From Saccharomycopsis crataegensis (lineage: Eukaryota > Ascomycota > Saccharomycetes > Ascoideales > Saccharomycopsidaceae), in assembly GCF_037102585.1 (NCBI RefSeq), contig NW_027043824.1:682001-746000 (forward strand): a stretch of DNA of 64,000 nucleotides. The letters run 5' to 3'. A program made the translations under genes and the position numbers. Of this stretch, positions 50,032 through 60,444 are shown piece by piece. Position 1 is the stretch's first letter, and each line of letters opens with the position of its first letter. The notes under the pieces are model-generated. The model was given only the letters and a program-made list of their open reading frames with translations. It was not told the origin of the DNA and did not search any database.

Positions 50032-53000
50032 ATGACACAACCAACACCAACAACACCACCATCAACTATGGGAACTTCCATTTCTCGCCAGTTATCACAA
50101 GAGTCCGACACTGTCATTTCCATAGACATCCCAAAAGACATCGAGTCCTCTATTTGCCCGAATGTTTCGCCAGTTAAGAGAGTGTCAACTTACTTCAGAA
50201 AGATGTCTTCCAAGATTTTCAGTTTCTTGCAACATACTTCCAGGCAGGCTGATGACATTTCAAAACAATTATCATTCAGAAAACCTTTGATCGCTTCTTC
50301 TTCTTCTTCTTCTTCTTCTTCTTCTTCTTCTTCTTCTTCTTCTTCTTCTTCTTCTTCTTCTTCTTCTTCTTCTGCTTCTTTGTCGGTTGAGGAATCAAAC
50401 CATTCACCTGTTATAGGAACCTGGTTCGCACCTTCATCTGATTTTGCTTCCTCATTCCCAGTAAAATCTCTTCAAGCCTCATTGATAGATTCTTATCTCA
50501 TTTCAGCCTACGGCGCCGAAGCCAGATCTTTTTCAAATGAACCTGTTCTTTCTCCAGCCATTGTTGATCCACCGATAGCAGCGTCACCAAAATTGCCACA
50601 ACAGCAACCAGTTGAAGAACACAGTCCAGACAACTCTGTTTTGGTCCAGACTCTTAATCCAAATTATGATGAAGAGGTTGAAAGACTCAATTCTTATGAC
50701 GCAGATTGCCAAAGTATCATTGGCCTCAGTGACAATTCCAGTTTGTCTTTCTATGACCAAATCAGGGAAAAGCAGACAAGAGTCATTAAATGGGAGCAGA
50801 CCCACAATTTTGAAGTAGTCGAAAGAAAACCAAAGGTTAGAATCGTCATGGAACCTGTAGTTATAATGTATGAGGGGGAAGAAAAAGGTAAAGCCTCAAG
50901 AATCAATCAGAAAACCAAGGAACTTTTGGCAAAATTATTCGACAAAAAAGCAAGAGCTGAAAGAAAAAATGAAAAGCAAATGATGAAGAAGATGAAAAGA
51001 GAAAGAAAGCAACAGTTAATGGAGGAAAAGAGACACAGAAAATTGGAAAAAAGGGAAGCGAAAAACAGGGCCAAGCAAGAGGGGAAAAAAGTAAAGAAAT
51101 TAAAGAATTTAGGGAACAAGCTTGCCAAAAGTTGCACAAAGGTCTCTGGTAAACTTGAAGAAGCAGGGAATGAAATCGCCAGAAGCCGTACAAAGGTGCC
51201 TGGTAAAATTGGAGAATCAAGAAACAAAATTGCCAGAAGTTACACAAAGATGGCTGATAAAATTGAAAAATCAGGAGACCAATTGGCACAAAAATTTAAA
51301 AAGGTTTCTGAAAGGTTTAAATCTTGCCAAATCCCAACCATTGTTCCTGTCAAGAATTCAAGGGAAATTAAAAAATCAGCAGCCCCCTTTTCCGCAGTGA
51401 AACGTTGCTTGAAACCTTTACAGCACTACCCAATCATGCCAAGAAAGTCTGAATTGAAAGATCAAAGTTCTGTTTTGAACAAGGCTCAAGAAACTGCCAA
51501 TGTTAACAAAAGAGGTGTTCAATCAGCGAAACAAGGTGCCAATGTTAACAAAAGAGATATTCAATCAGCAAAGCAAAATCCTGTTTTGAACAAGGCTCAA
51601 GAAACTGCCAATGTTAACAAAAGAGGTGTTCAATCAGCGAAGCAAGGTGCCAATGTTAACAAAAGAGATATTCAATCAGCAAAGCAAAATCCTGTTTTGA
51701 ACAAGGCTCAAGAAACTGCCAATGTTAACAAAAGAGGTGTTCAATCAGCGAAGCAATGTGCCAATGTTAACAAAAGAGATATTCAATCAGCGAAGCAATG
51801 TGCCAATGTTAACAAAAGAGATATTCAATCAGCAAAGCAAAATCCTGTTTTGAACAAGGCTCAAGAAACTGCCAATGTTAACAAAAGAGGTGTTCAATCA
51901 GCGAAGCAATGTGCCAATGTTAACAAAAGAGATATTCAATCAGCAAAGCAAAATCCTGTTTTGAACAAGGCTCAAGAAACTGCCAATGTTAACAAAAGAG
52001 GTGTTCAATCAGCGAAGCAAGGTGCCAATGTTAACAAAAGAGATATTCAATCAGCAAAGCAAAATCCTGTTTTGAACAAGGCTCAAGAAACTGCCAATGT
52101 TAACAAAAGAGGTGTTCAATCAGCGAAGCAATGTGCCAATGTTAACAAAAGAGATATTCAATCAGCAAAGCAAAATCCTGTTTTGAACAAGGCTCAAGAA
52201 ACTGCCAATGTTAACAAAAGAGGTGTTCAATCAGCGAAGCAAGGTGCCAATGTTAACAAAAGAGATATTCAATCAGCAAAGCAAAATCCTGTTTTGAACA
52301 AGGCTCAAGAAACTGCCAATGTTAACAAAAGAGGTGTTCAATCAGCGAAGCAAGGTGCCAATGTTAACAAAAGAGATATTCAATCAGCAAAGCAAAATCC
52401 TGTTTTGAACAAGGCTCAAGAAACTGCCAATGTTAACAAAAGACATGTTCAATCAGCGAAGCAAGGTGCCAATGTTAACAAAAGAGATATTCAATCAGCG
52501 AAGCAATGTGCCAATGTTAACAAAAGAGATATTCAATCAGCAAAGCAAAATCCTGTTTTGAACAAGGCTCAAGAAACTGCCAATGTTAACAAAAGAGGTG
52601 TTCAATCAGCGAAGCAATGTGCCAATGTTAACAAAAGAGATATTCAATCAGCAAAGCAAAATCCTGTTTTGAACAAGGCTCAAGAAACTGCCAATGTTAA
52701 CAAAAGAGGTGTTCAATCAGCGAAGCAAGGTGCCAATGTTAACAAAAGAGATATTCAATCAGCAAAGCAAAATCCTGTTTTGAACAAGGCTCAAGAAACT
52801 GCCAATGTTAACAAAAGACATGTTCAATCAGCAAAACAAAATGCTGGTAGAGTTTCTTATTCGAAGGTCAACAAATTTGAAAATGAGGAAAGTGTCTTCC
52901 TTCCTCAACCAGTGAAAAAGGAACTAACGAAAGAGCTTCTACCAAAAATTGCGAACACTAAGCAGGAAAATAAAGTGCAACAAAATCCAAATCCACCTTT

Positions 53001-53766
53001 CAAACATGTTGTTCTTCCCACCGGCGAGTATGAAAAACTCGCGTATTTTGCCCACTTTTCCGAATATCTTTGGAAGGATATTGTGTTGTGCCACAAAACA
53101 GTGCAACAGGATTTGTCTCCAGCTATTATCAAGTCCAAAATTGAAGAAATGGTAGAATTGTACAATGGTCTCATTGGCAAACCAAACGGGCTTGAATTGT
53201 TTGGTCCAATGCAAAACTCAATGTCCAAGGATGTGATTGATGATGAAAATCGACTTGGCGAGACTTTGGGTGCGTCCTGTGATGCTTCGCTTATGAAATT
53301 GGCTGACATGTGTGCTGGATCTTCTGCGGCCTCGGCTCGTATGAACCTTTCCACTCCTGTCGCCGCCATTTCATCTGTGAGCAGAGCGGACTCTTCTAAT
53401 GGTGCTCGTAAACCTGTTGGTAATTCAATTGAGGTGAAATTGGGAGGTTTTGATAAGACCTCAGGTCCATATTGTGATGCTCCGCTTGTGAACTTGGCTG
53501 ACATGCGTGCTGGATCTTCTGCGGCCTCGGCTCGTATGAACCTTTCCACTCCTGTCGCCGTGAGTTCAACTAACGGTATCAACAATAAAAGGGGCCCTTC
53601 ATCCAGAATTGGTCCCTTGAACAGACCTCCCATAATACCTACCTCTACCTCGGCTCGTATGAACCTTTCCACTCCTGTCGCCATAAATTCGTGTAGGCCA
53701 CTCGAAAGACCGGCGATTATACCGCTAAGGTATATTGAGCGCAACTTCCACACTCTAAACCAATGA
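50032..53766 (+). CDS. Gene Y copy C: Ser-tract, NVNKR-repeat protein, 1244 aa
   Basis: This is the longest allele of Y. Outside the minisatellite it equals copy B (RFKSCQ). Twelve spacers and 25 NVNKR modules add 398 residues relative to copy A. The frame is open throughout. Within the array one unit (about 52429-52538) carries NVNKRHVQSAKQ, otherwise found only in the terminal module, so an end unit has been copied inward, as expected from unequal exchange or conversion. Function unknown. Confidence 0.8.
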   Translation: MTQPTPTTPPSTMGTSISRQLSQESDTVISIDIPKDIESSICPNVSPVKRVSTYFRKMSSKIFSFLQHTSRQADDISKQLSFRKPLIASSSSSSSSSSSSSSSSSSSSSSSSSSASLSVEESNHSPVIGTWFAPSSDFASSFPVKSLQASLIDSYLISAYGAEARSFSNEPVLSPAIVDPPIAASPKLPQQQPVEEHSPDNSVLVQTLNPNYDEEVERLNSYDADCQSIIGLSDNSSLSFYDQIREKQTRVIKWEQTHNFEVVERKPKVRIVMEPVVIMYEGEEKGKASRINQKTKELLAKLFDKKARAERKNEKQMMKKMKRERKQQLMEEKRHRKLEKREAKNRAKQEGKKVKKLKNLGNKLAKSCTKVSGKLEEAGNEIARSRTKVPGKIGESRNKIARSYTKMADKIEKSGDQLAQKFKKVSERFKSCQIPTIVPVKNSREIKKSAAPFSAVKRCLKPLQHYPIMPRKSELKDQSSVLNKAQETANVNKRGVQSAKQGANVNKRDIQSAKQNPVLNKAQETANVNKRGVQSAKQGANVNKRDIQSAKQNPVLNKAQETANVNKRGVQSAKQCANVNKRDIQSAKQCANVNKRDIQSAKQNPVLNKAQETANVNKRGVQSAKQCANVNKRDIQSAKQNPVLNKAQETANVNKRGVQSAKQGANVNKRDIQSAKQNPVLNKAQETANVNKRGVQSAKQCANVNKRDIQSAKQNPVLNKAQETANVNKRGVQSAKQGANVNKRDIQSAKQNPVLNKAQETANVNKRGVQSAKQGANVNKRDIQSAKQNPVLNKAQETANVNKRHVQSAKQGANVNKRDIQSAKQCANVNKRDIQSAKQNPVLNKAQETANVNKRGVQSAKQCANVNKRDIQSAKQNPVLNKAQETANVNKRGVQSAKQGANVNKRDIQSAKQNPVLNKAQETANVNKRHVQSAKQNAGRVSYSKVNKFENEESVFLPQPVKKELTKELLPKIANTKQENKVQQNPNPPFKHVVLPTGEYEKLAYFAHFSEYLWKDIVLCHKTVQQDLSPAIIKSKIEEMVELYNGLIGKPNGLELFGPMQNSMSKDVIDDENRLGETLGASCDASLMKLADMCAGSSAASARMNLSTPVAAISSVSRADSSNGARKPVGNSIEVKLGGFDKTSGPYCDAPLVNLADMRAGSSAASARMNLSTPVAVSSTNGINNKRGPSSRIGPLNRPPIIPTSTSARMNLSTPVAINSCRPLERPAIIPLRYIERNFHTLNQ
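51471..52840 (+). repeat. Y minisatellite, copy C (25 modules)
   Basis: This has twelve spacer units with 2, 2, 3, 2, 2, 2, 2, 2, 3, 2, 2 and 1 modules. Gly- and Cys-joined variants alternate irregularly, which gives a fingerprint of duplication blocks. Confidence 0.9.
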
Positions 53767-54635
53767 ATTTTGCTGACATAAATAGTATTATGTCTTTGCC
53801 ATTAACAGTTTAGTCTAACAATTTTCTATTTCTATTTTTCTTTTCTCTTGTTTTTTTTTTTTATCCCATTTGAACTATTTTTATCTGCTTTAATTGTTTT
53901 TAATTTAATGAAAAAATTATCCAAAGAATCATCTTCAGTGTATCTGAATTCCCCAATATCTTGTGGGAGTTGAAATACCTTCATCAGGCTGCACAGCGAC
54001 ATTAATGTGCACACAACATATCATCCCATTAGTGAACCGCATAACTTAAACGATAATAATAATACGTTAAATCTTCAAGAGCTTTAGTGATCATTATTCC
54101 TATCTTCAAAATCGCTTACCAGTAATATAATCGGCTTCTCACGATACAGTATGAGAGCACATTGGTTCTCTTGCCATCTATTCAAAATTCCTCATTTTTT
54201 CTTGAACTCCCGATAAATTGCCCTGATAAATATAGCATCTGGTATTATTATTTTAGCCTTGAAAATCACATCAATCTTTACTTGTTGCCTACTGGCGATT
54301 CTCTTAAATTTCAGCTCAAAGGAAAAATTTCACATATTTCAACATTTGGAAGTGGCATTCTTCAATATTGACAGAAAAGTTGGCTATCTTGAAATTCATC
54401 AAAGATGGTGCCACTCTGTCTGCAGATCCAGTTGCTAGAAACTATCGGTTTCAAAAAGAGAGCTTCCATCAAGCCTATTGTCGTTTTACAATAGCAGTAG
54501 ACTTTTGCTATCAAAAGATATTCACAGAAATCAAAAAGCCTTGGATGGAAATTGCGAAACCTACTGGTCATTCCTAGCTCTCTACAATTCAGGCTCTTCT
54601 TCAATTCAACCAGACGTGATGTCTGCAGAGCACAA
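53767..54635. other. 3' flank of Y, copy C
   Basis: This is the shared part of the Y 3' flank, ending where copy C leaves the repeat. No established gene. Confidence 0.4.
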
Positions 54636-55468
54636 AAATAGAAAAAAAAGCACGCATTATCTTCGCGTTCATGGAATTGCTATTATTTGCCACCATTTAT
54701 TTTAGCTTCTTGGGTGTTCACCCACAGTGACATATTCATTGGCCCCGCAATCAAAATTCCGGGACTCGACACGTTAACCATTTTGTCCAAGTGTTTGTTT
54801 TAGCTGAATAAAAGTTGTACTAGCAAGTTTAATAGTATCAAGTTTTATTCTTGATACCAGGGCAATACCAATTACTGGTGGGGTTTCTTTAGATGTTTTC
54901 TTTCGGGTTTTCACGTGAGATTATCACTAACAACCGAAGGGAGTACGATGAAGAGTTGACTTCGTAATCCAATCTCGATACTTATCTTTACCAACATCGA
55001 GTTAGATATATGATAAGAATATCAGATATTATTACCGTACTTGGTCTCAAGCTATCTTATCGGACACACAATTCAAACAAGTGGCTTATTTTTAGCAACT
55101 AGTTGTTAATCTCTATTAATAGTAATAAACCACAGAAGGTGAATATATATATAGTGAATAATAGTACATGAACGTGGTTTTCTTCTAAACATGAATAAAA
55201 AGTTATTAATAATAATAAACAATAAAAGTATGTTAGCATGATAAAATGTTAAGTAAGATCACCATATCCGCGATACATCTGTACAGCTCCTACCATACAT
55301 TCGTTCCCATTTCTTGAAAACCATAATCACGTGATATTGTTGATATTATTATAGACATCCGGTTTTATAGAAAGTAGCACAGAATTATGGAAAAAATGAG
55401 TATAATTTGATTAAACTGAGTAGCTTAGAGGCTTATAGAGCCAGTCACATAAAAAAAAGAAAGGAATT
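54636..55468. other. Unique gene-free DNA right of copy C
   Basis: No gene seen. A perfect short hairpin (TGGGTG-TT-CACCCA) lies near 54709, and a GC-rich patch follows. Short direct AT repeats are present. I cannot support a transposon here. Confidence 0.4.
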
Positions 55469-55650
55469 AATATGAATTTTATATACTGTTGGTATGAATA
55501 ATTAAAGTGCAATAGTATGAACTATTTTTCTTAGATGGTCTGAATAAATCCCGCTGCGGTGGTACGAAAAATACCGAGGGTCGGTATGAATTATTTTTTG
55601 CCACTGGTATGAACATTTCCGGTGGTTGGTACGAATAAAAAATGAAAACA
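55469..55650 (+). repeat. 23-bp-period minisatellite, 8 units
   Basis: GGTATGAA-like words occur at 55469, 55491, 55514, 55537, 55561, 55583, 55606 and 55628, with spacings of 22, 23, 23, 24, 22, 23 and 22. The consensus is about GGTATGAATAATTTT plus a variable G-rich end. The first 8 bases are the best conserved and the rest is degenerate. Confidence 0.85.
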
Positions 55651-56288
55651 CTGTACTATAGTTCAGATGTGCGTAGGGGTAGGCACTAACGGAAAAACAA
55701 GACAAAACAAACAGAAAAAAAGAAGCAAAAGTGAATGCGAGGGATACATCATAACTGAAAATTGAAAATGATATAATCTCTATAAAGAATTTGTCATGTC
55801 CTGATAGAAATTACTCAGTTAACATTTGTGTTTAAGCCTAAGTGATTGTCTCTATATTTGATGCATAAGCAATTGACTTATCAAAAAATTAATACAGGTA
55901 TCAGGTTTGGAGATTAGAAGAATTCCAACATTTCCGACTAGGATATGAAATAAAATTTTCTTCTTATAAGTAGCTGAAAACGGTAATGTTCTTAGCGTGT
56001 TGTTTACAACTATTGAATATTCAATGTTCATAATAAAAAGCCATAACATATATAGGAAAAATAGGAAAAAAATTATGATTTTAGAGAGTTCAACTTCTAC
56101 GGCTTGGCATAGTGAAAAAAAGAAAATGAAATGAATTTTTTTTTATCCAGAATTCAAAAATGAGACATAAGATATTTCTGCACCAGGATAAAATCTCAGA
56201 GTATCAGGATTAGATCTAAATAGAAGTAGATATAGAACTTAAAACTTATTTTTATATCGAAATCACCTGGATTAGCTGGTTTTTGTGG
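55651..56288. other. Gene-free DNA
   Basis: AT-rich, no feature I can support. A 65-residue ATG frame on the minus strand at 55852-56049 shows no domain. Confidence 0.4.
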
Positions 56289-56567
56289 TCATTGTTTTTT
56301 GTGATTATTTTTTATTGAAATAATAGAGGTACAGTCACAAACATCGTGTCTACCGAGACCACCTGAGCCTGCTAGATCACCTGGACTACCTGGATCAACT
56401 GGGCCATTACTTGGAGGAGAAGGTAGCGGTGCTGGGGATAATGATGGAGGTTGAGGTGGATCTTCATTGTATTTTTTGTGTTCAAGAGTGCAGTCTTTTT
56501 GAATTGGAGCCGCAGTTGCGGCAGATGCCAAAAAAATGGAAGAAATAACAGCAACAGAGAGCTTCCT
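56289..56567 (-). pseudogene. Small secreted Pro-rich protein, start not usable
   Basis: The open frame reads as a signal peptide (KLSVAVISSIFLASAATA, cut after AA before PIQK). A Pro-rich body follows (PPQPPSLSPAPLPSPPSNGP, then a Gly/Ser-rich part) and a Cys pair near the end (DVCDC). There is no in-frame ATG; the nearest ATG, a few bases upstream, is in another frame. It is thus either inactive, started through an unseen exon, or affected by a sequence error. Similar leader peptides are common in fungal cell-surface proteins. I cannot assign a family. Confidence 0.45.
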
Positions 56568-57132
56568 TCATGTTGGTGTGGAACTATTAATGTTGTAAAC
56601 AAGTGATGAGATTAAAATTATGATAATTATTGAATGTGAATTTGTAGAATTTTGGCCTCCTTATATAGATTATAATCTTTTTTTTTTTTTTTTGTGACTC
56701 CTCGGTGTATGGAATGTTAGAAATTTTATGTGTTGAAATGCCGAAATCTCTGCATATTGTTTGTTCTACGCCGGAGAAGGTGTCGGCATTTATGACACCG
56801 AAAGATTGTATTTTGTAGCTGTTTACGGGGATATTGGTATCGCTCGGTAAATTAGATAAAATGGATAAATTTATCTTTATCTTTTCATTTATTCTTTCTT
56901 ATTTTTATTGAACATTATTTTCTGGTTTTTGTCTCATATTTCAATGCCTTCTTCTTCTGCATATGTTTAATGCAAATTTTGCAACTTCCTAATGCAGCAC
57001 GAAATTTAATAATGATAATAAGTATGGTTGCTGCTTTCTTTTATTTTGTTTTTCTTTCTTCTATTTATCTCATCTCTATATAAAGTAACAGTCTCTGATA
57101 GATACTTGAAAATTCTATCAACAATTGCAATC
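56568..57132. promoter_or_regulatory. Upstream region of the F-box gene
   Basis: This 565-bp divergent-type gap has a poly-T run near 56678. No specific site identified. Confidence 0.35.
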
Positions 57133-59124
57133 ATGTGCGCTGGAATTTCATGTTTCCCCGTAGAGAAACTACCAAACGAATTGATAATCACAGTATTGGA
57201 AACTTTAGATCCTTATAACATTCTATTTTTAATAAAATTTCTTCCATCTAGTCACAAAGTATACGAATGTTCTTTGTTTTTGTTGCTTCATACAATTCAG
57301 GTGTATTACGATAGTGAAAATAAGAAACTTGGGTGTTTTGAGGATATTTTCGAAATTGCGGACGAATATCATGATTGTACTCGTGGTCTGTTCAAAGAAT
57401 TTATGAAGCCAATTTTCTTGATCCATTGCGAGAACCTTCCGAAAATTTTAAAATATCAATCAGCTATCAAAAAGCTCGTGATATGCGAAAGAAAGGACAG
57501 AATTGTTACTAGGGCACCGCCTCTAATAGATGACAAAAATTTTGAAATTATTCAGCTGTTCTTAAATAATTGTTCCAATATACACGAAGTTGAAAATGCT
57601 AGTGGCTTAAACCTCCGTTATCCTAACTTAACAGAAATTTTAAGCGAAACAGGAGAATATTCTCTGAAAACACATGATGGCTGCACTATTGTGTTAAGAA
57701 ACTTGTCTCCAGAAATAAAACAGCTAAACATTAAATGGAAAAGAATTGCTTTTGACCTGAAAGCTTGTTTCCTCAAGTTAACTTATCTTGTGATAGAATT
57801 TCACCTGTTAAAGGACTTCAAAGATCTCCTAATCAATAGATATCGGTTCCCATCTTTGAAAAAACTGGTATTGCGTTGTGATAAACCTCATCATTTGGTA
57901 TTGGTAGGTATGGGATTGGAAACTATGAACACAATCGACAGTTCCTGTTATGAAGCTATCAAGAAAATTCTCCCAAAGCAAGCAAATTTTTTGAAGTCTT
58001 TCAAACAAAATTTGGTGATCAACAGGTGTGGGACTTCGATGATCCTTGAGATTTTGCAAGATTGCAAAGCTTTAAAAACCATTGATCTATCTGGTAACCG
58101 TATTACATTAATTAACAATATGTTTTACAAATTTGAGAATCTAATCTCTCTAAAACTTGAATCTAACCATATTAGGAATATAAAAAACTTGAGCGGGCTT
58201 GTAAACTTGGAATGGTTGCTGGTAGCATATAAACAAATTGAAAGGGTTGAAAGTTTAGATTTGCCTAGGCTCAAGAGCTTGAGCATGAGTGGAAATCGAT
58301 TAGAAGACGTTGGTTATTTGCATAGGCTAAAAAATCTGAAAGAATTGGGTATATCCTGTAATTCTTCACTTAAGAGCTTTAAGTGTTTATATCAACTCAA
58401 AACTCTTGTTATTCTACATTGTGATCGCGGATATGAGAATCAATACCATATAAACTTTGAAAGGCTACCAAAATTAAGAACCCTCAATACTGGTCTTAAC
58501 TATCTTCAATTTAGTGAGCCCATAATCTTCCCTAATTTGGAGAAATTTGTTGTGAAAAATTATAAAAATCTAAGAATGTCTATTTTGAGTGCGAAGTTTC
58601 CTATTTTAAAGGAGTTGGATCTAACCGGAATCAAAATCAATGATATCACTCCTGTTGGTGATATGATACACTTGGAATTTTGTATGTTGTCTCATTCAGG
58701 GGTAAAGGACATAAGGTGCCTTGGAAAATGTGCCAAACTCAGAGAGCTTAACTTATCAGATAACCACATAATGTCAATTGATGGAATCCTGAATCTTAAA
58801 TTTTTGGGGTTCCTTGATATTCAGTATAATAAGGAGGTTTATTGGGAAGATGTTGTTTTTAACTGGCCACTGATGACCTATTTGAATCTCTGTGGATGTA
58901 ATATTCATCATTTTCCGAGTCTTGTTACTCCAAAATTACTAAAGTTAGATTTACTGTTTAATGCAAATCTATGGAGGGAGTTAGATCGATTGAAAGAGAT
59001 TAAAAGTTTAAGATATTTGGTATTTAGACACATTTCTCCTGAGAAGATAAAAGAAGTTCCGGGCCAGATTGTCCGTTTGGAGTCTAGAAGTTACTATAGT
59101 TATTCAAATGAGATTACAATTTAA
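57133..59124 (+). CDS. F-box/leucine-rich-repeat protein, 663 aa
   Basis: This is a probable substrate adaptor of an SCF ubiquitin ligase. An F-box-like segment opens the protein (residues about 8-45: FPVEKLPNELIITVLETLDP, ILFLIKFLPSSHKVYE). About 250 residues of irregular LRR-like sequence follow. From about 310 clear SDS22-type LRRs appear (LKTIDLSGNRITLINNMFYK, LISLKLESNHIRNIKNL, LKELDLTGI, LRELNLSDNHIMSIDGIL). I start at MCAGISCFP; the frame is open 35 codons further up but without ATG. No ortholog name can be given. The gene sits alone in a gene-poor stretch. Several CTG codons fall on conserved LRR leucines. Confidence 0.8.
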   Translation: MCAGISCFPVEKLPNELIITVLETLDPYNILFLIKFLPSSHKVYECSLFLLLHTIQVYYDSENKKLGCFEDIFEIADEYHDCTRGLFKEFMKPIFLIHCENLPKILKYQSAIKKLVICERKDRIVTRAPPLIDDKNFEIIQLFLNNCSNIHEVENASGLNLRYPNLTEILSETGEYSLKTHDGCTIVLRNLSPEIKQLNIKWKRIAFDLKACFLKLTYLVIEFHLLKDFKDLLINRYRFPSLKKLVLRCDKPHHLVLVGMGLETMNTIDSSCYEAIKKILPKQANFLKSFKQNLVINRCGTSMILEILQDCKALKTIDLSGNRITLINNMFYKFENLISLKLESNHIRNIKNLSGLVNLEWLLVAYKQIERVESLDLPRLKSLSMSGNRLEDVGYLHRLKNLKELGISCNSSLKSFKCLYQLKTLVILHCDRGYENQYHINFERLPKLRTLNTGLNYLQFSEPIIFPNLEKFVVKNYKNLRMSILSAKFPILKELDLTGIKINDITPVGDMIHLEFCMLSHSGVKDIRCLGKCAKLRELNLSDNHIMSIDGILNLKFLGFLDIQYNKEVYWEDVVFNWPLMTYLNLCGCNIHHFPSLVTPKLLKLDLLFNANLWRELDRLKEIKSLRYLVFRHISPEKIKEVPGQIVRLESRSYYSYSNEITI

Positions 59125-60444
59125 TTTTTAACTCTTCATACTTATGTTATATGATTTTTATAAGAAAAAATGGGATATTGATCTTAATAATATGCAGGCT
59201 TCCGACATTCATGTCTAACTTTCCTCTTTCGCAGTATTATTTTTCTTAAGAAACTTTCATTTTAATAATAAAGAGCTGAAAGAAGGTTAATGAGTGGGAA
59301 GACTGCCATAATTTAGATAAATAAAAACTGATGAGAAAAATTTCAAAAGCCACAACTACATACTACTAAGGATACAATCACCTTCTCAAAGAAAAAAAGA
59401 TTTTTTGGTAGATATTCCCTTCCGAGCGGTCGCCGTCTTATCTTTAGTGATTGTTGTACTGGCTTTTTTTTACAACCTAGGGCCAATCATGAAAATAATG
59501 GCAATTTACATGCTAGGGCGTAGTATGTCTCCATACTTGGGCTTCCGAATCCCCTGAATATGCAGTATTGTAGCAGATACAGAAGTAGAAACTGCCATAG
59601 ATATAGATAGAAAAATTTTAGCGAAATTTTTCACGCTAAAAGAGCAAGATAGTCTTACAGTTTATGAATTTCGGGCTATGTATGTCTGCATCGTTGTCTG
59701 TACGGGGTTTGATATATTTTTACGATCCCTAGATTGGAAGGTGCACAGGAATAATCAAAAGTTTCACTTTTTCAATATTATTTTTATCTTATTATAATTT
59801 AAGGGTGTAAAAGCCACGGAGCTCGTTATTTTTTAGCATGTTATCATTACTTCGTTGGCGTCTTTTTTAAAAAAGTTAGTCGATTTTTATCGATGTGCCC
59901 CTTGCACATTTGATTATAGGCGCATCTATCTTCAAAATACCAATAATTTATATTATTCTGCCCTCACCGGATTGGAAGTGAAGGATAAGCGGGAGTTAGA
60001 GTTAGTTATCTTGTGATATTATGAAGTAATAATAATGAGTAGTTACAAGTTAGATTGGGGAATCGATGGTTTGTGTGTCGTTTATTCCAGCTTGGGATTA
60101 AATGACATCGGAGTTTATGATAAGACAAGTTCAGTCAATATCGAATGAGCTCAAAAACATAGTCTCCAGCATGTTGACTATGATGAAATCCACTATGCCT
60201 GCCCCTAATGACCATCCATTAACCGAACCAGTCTAACAATTTAAATGAATAAATAAAGATAAAATCGCCATTCCCTACAACAGTTGGCAGGTCCAGATGA
60301 CAAGCTTTAGGCCTCAAATACACACCATAGACTTCTATTAGAAAGCTCAAATTTTTTTATACTATATTCACCCTACGAGATTTCTATTTCATTCCTTGTT
60401 GTATTTTGTATTGTCGCAGGTAGCTAGCTGCTACAAAAAAACTA
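59125..60444. other. Gene-poor region right of the F-box gene
   Basis: There are stops in all frames. One 44-residue ATG frame at 60102-60236 (plus; MTSEFMIRQVQSISNELKN) is helical-looking but too short to call. No supportable mobile element, although such stretches often hold decayed ones. Confidence 0.4.

Larger units (their letters stand above)
47053..54635 (+). repeat. XY segment copy C (complete, direct relative to A)
   Basis: This is the third copy, containing X (minus) and Y (plus). On the left it matches copy B until similarity fades near 47053, with 123 bp missing at the point matching 29417-29539. On the right it matches A and B until about 54628 and then diverges within a few bases. 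The shared 1.2 kb that A and B have further out is absent. Base differences from A include three scattered changes in the 3' flank (4864-4975 region of A). Confidence 0.93.
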
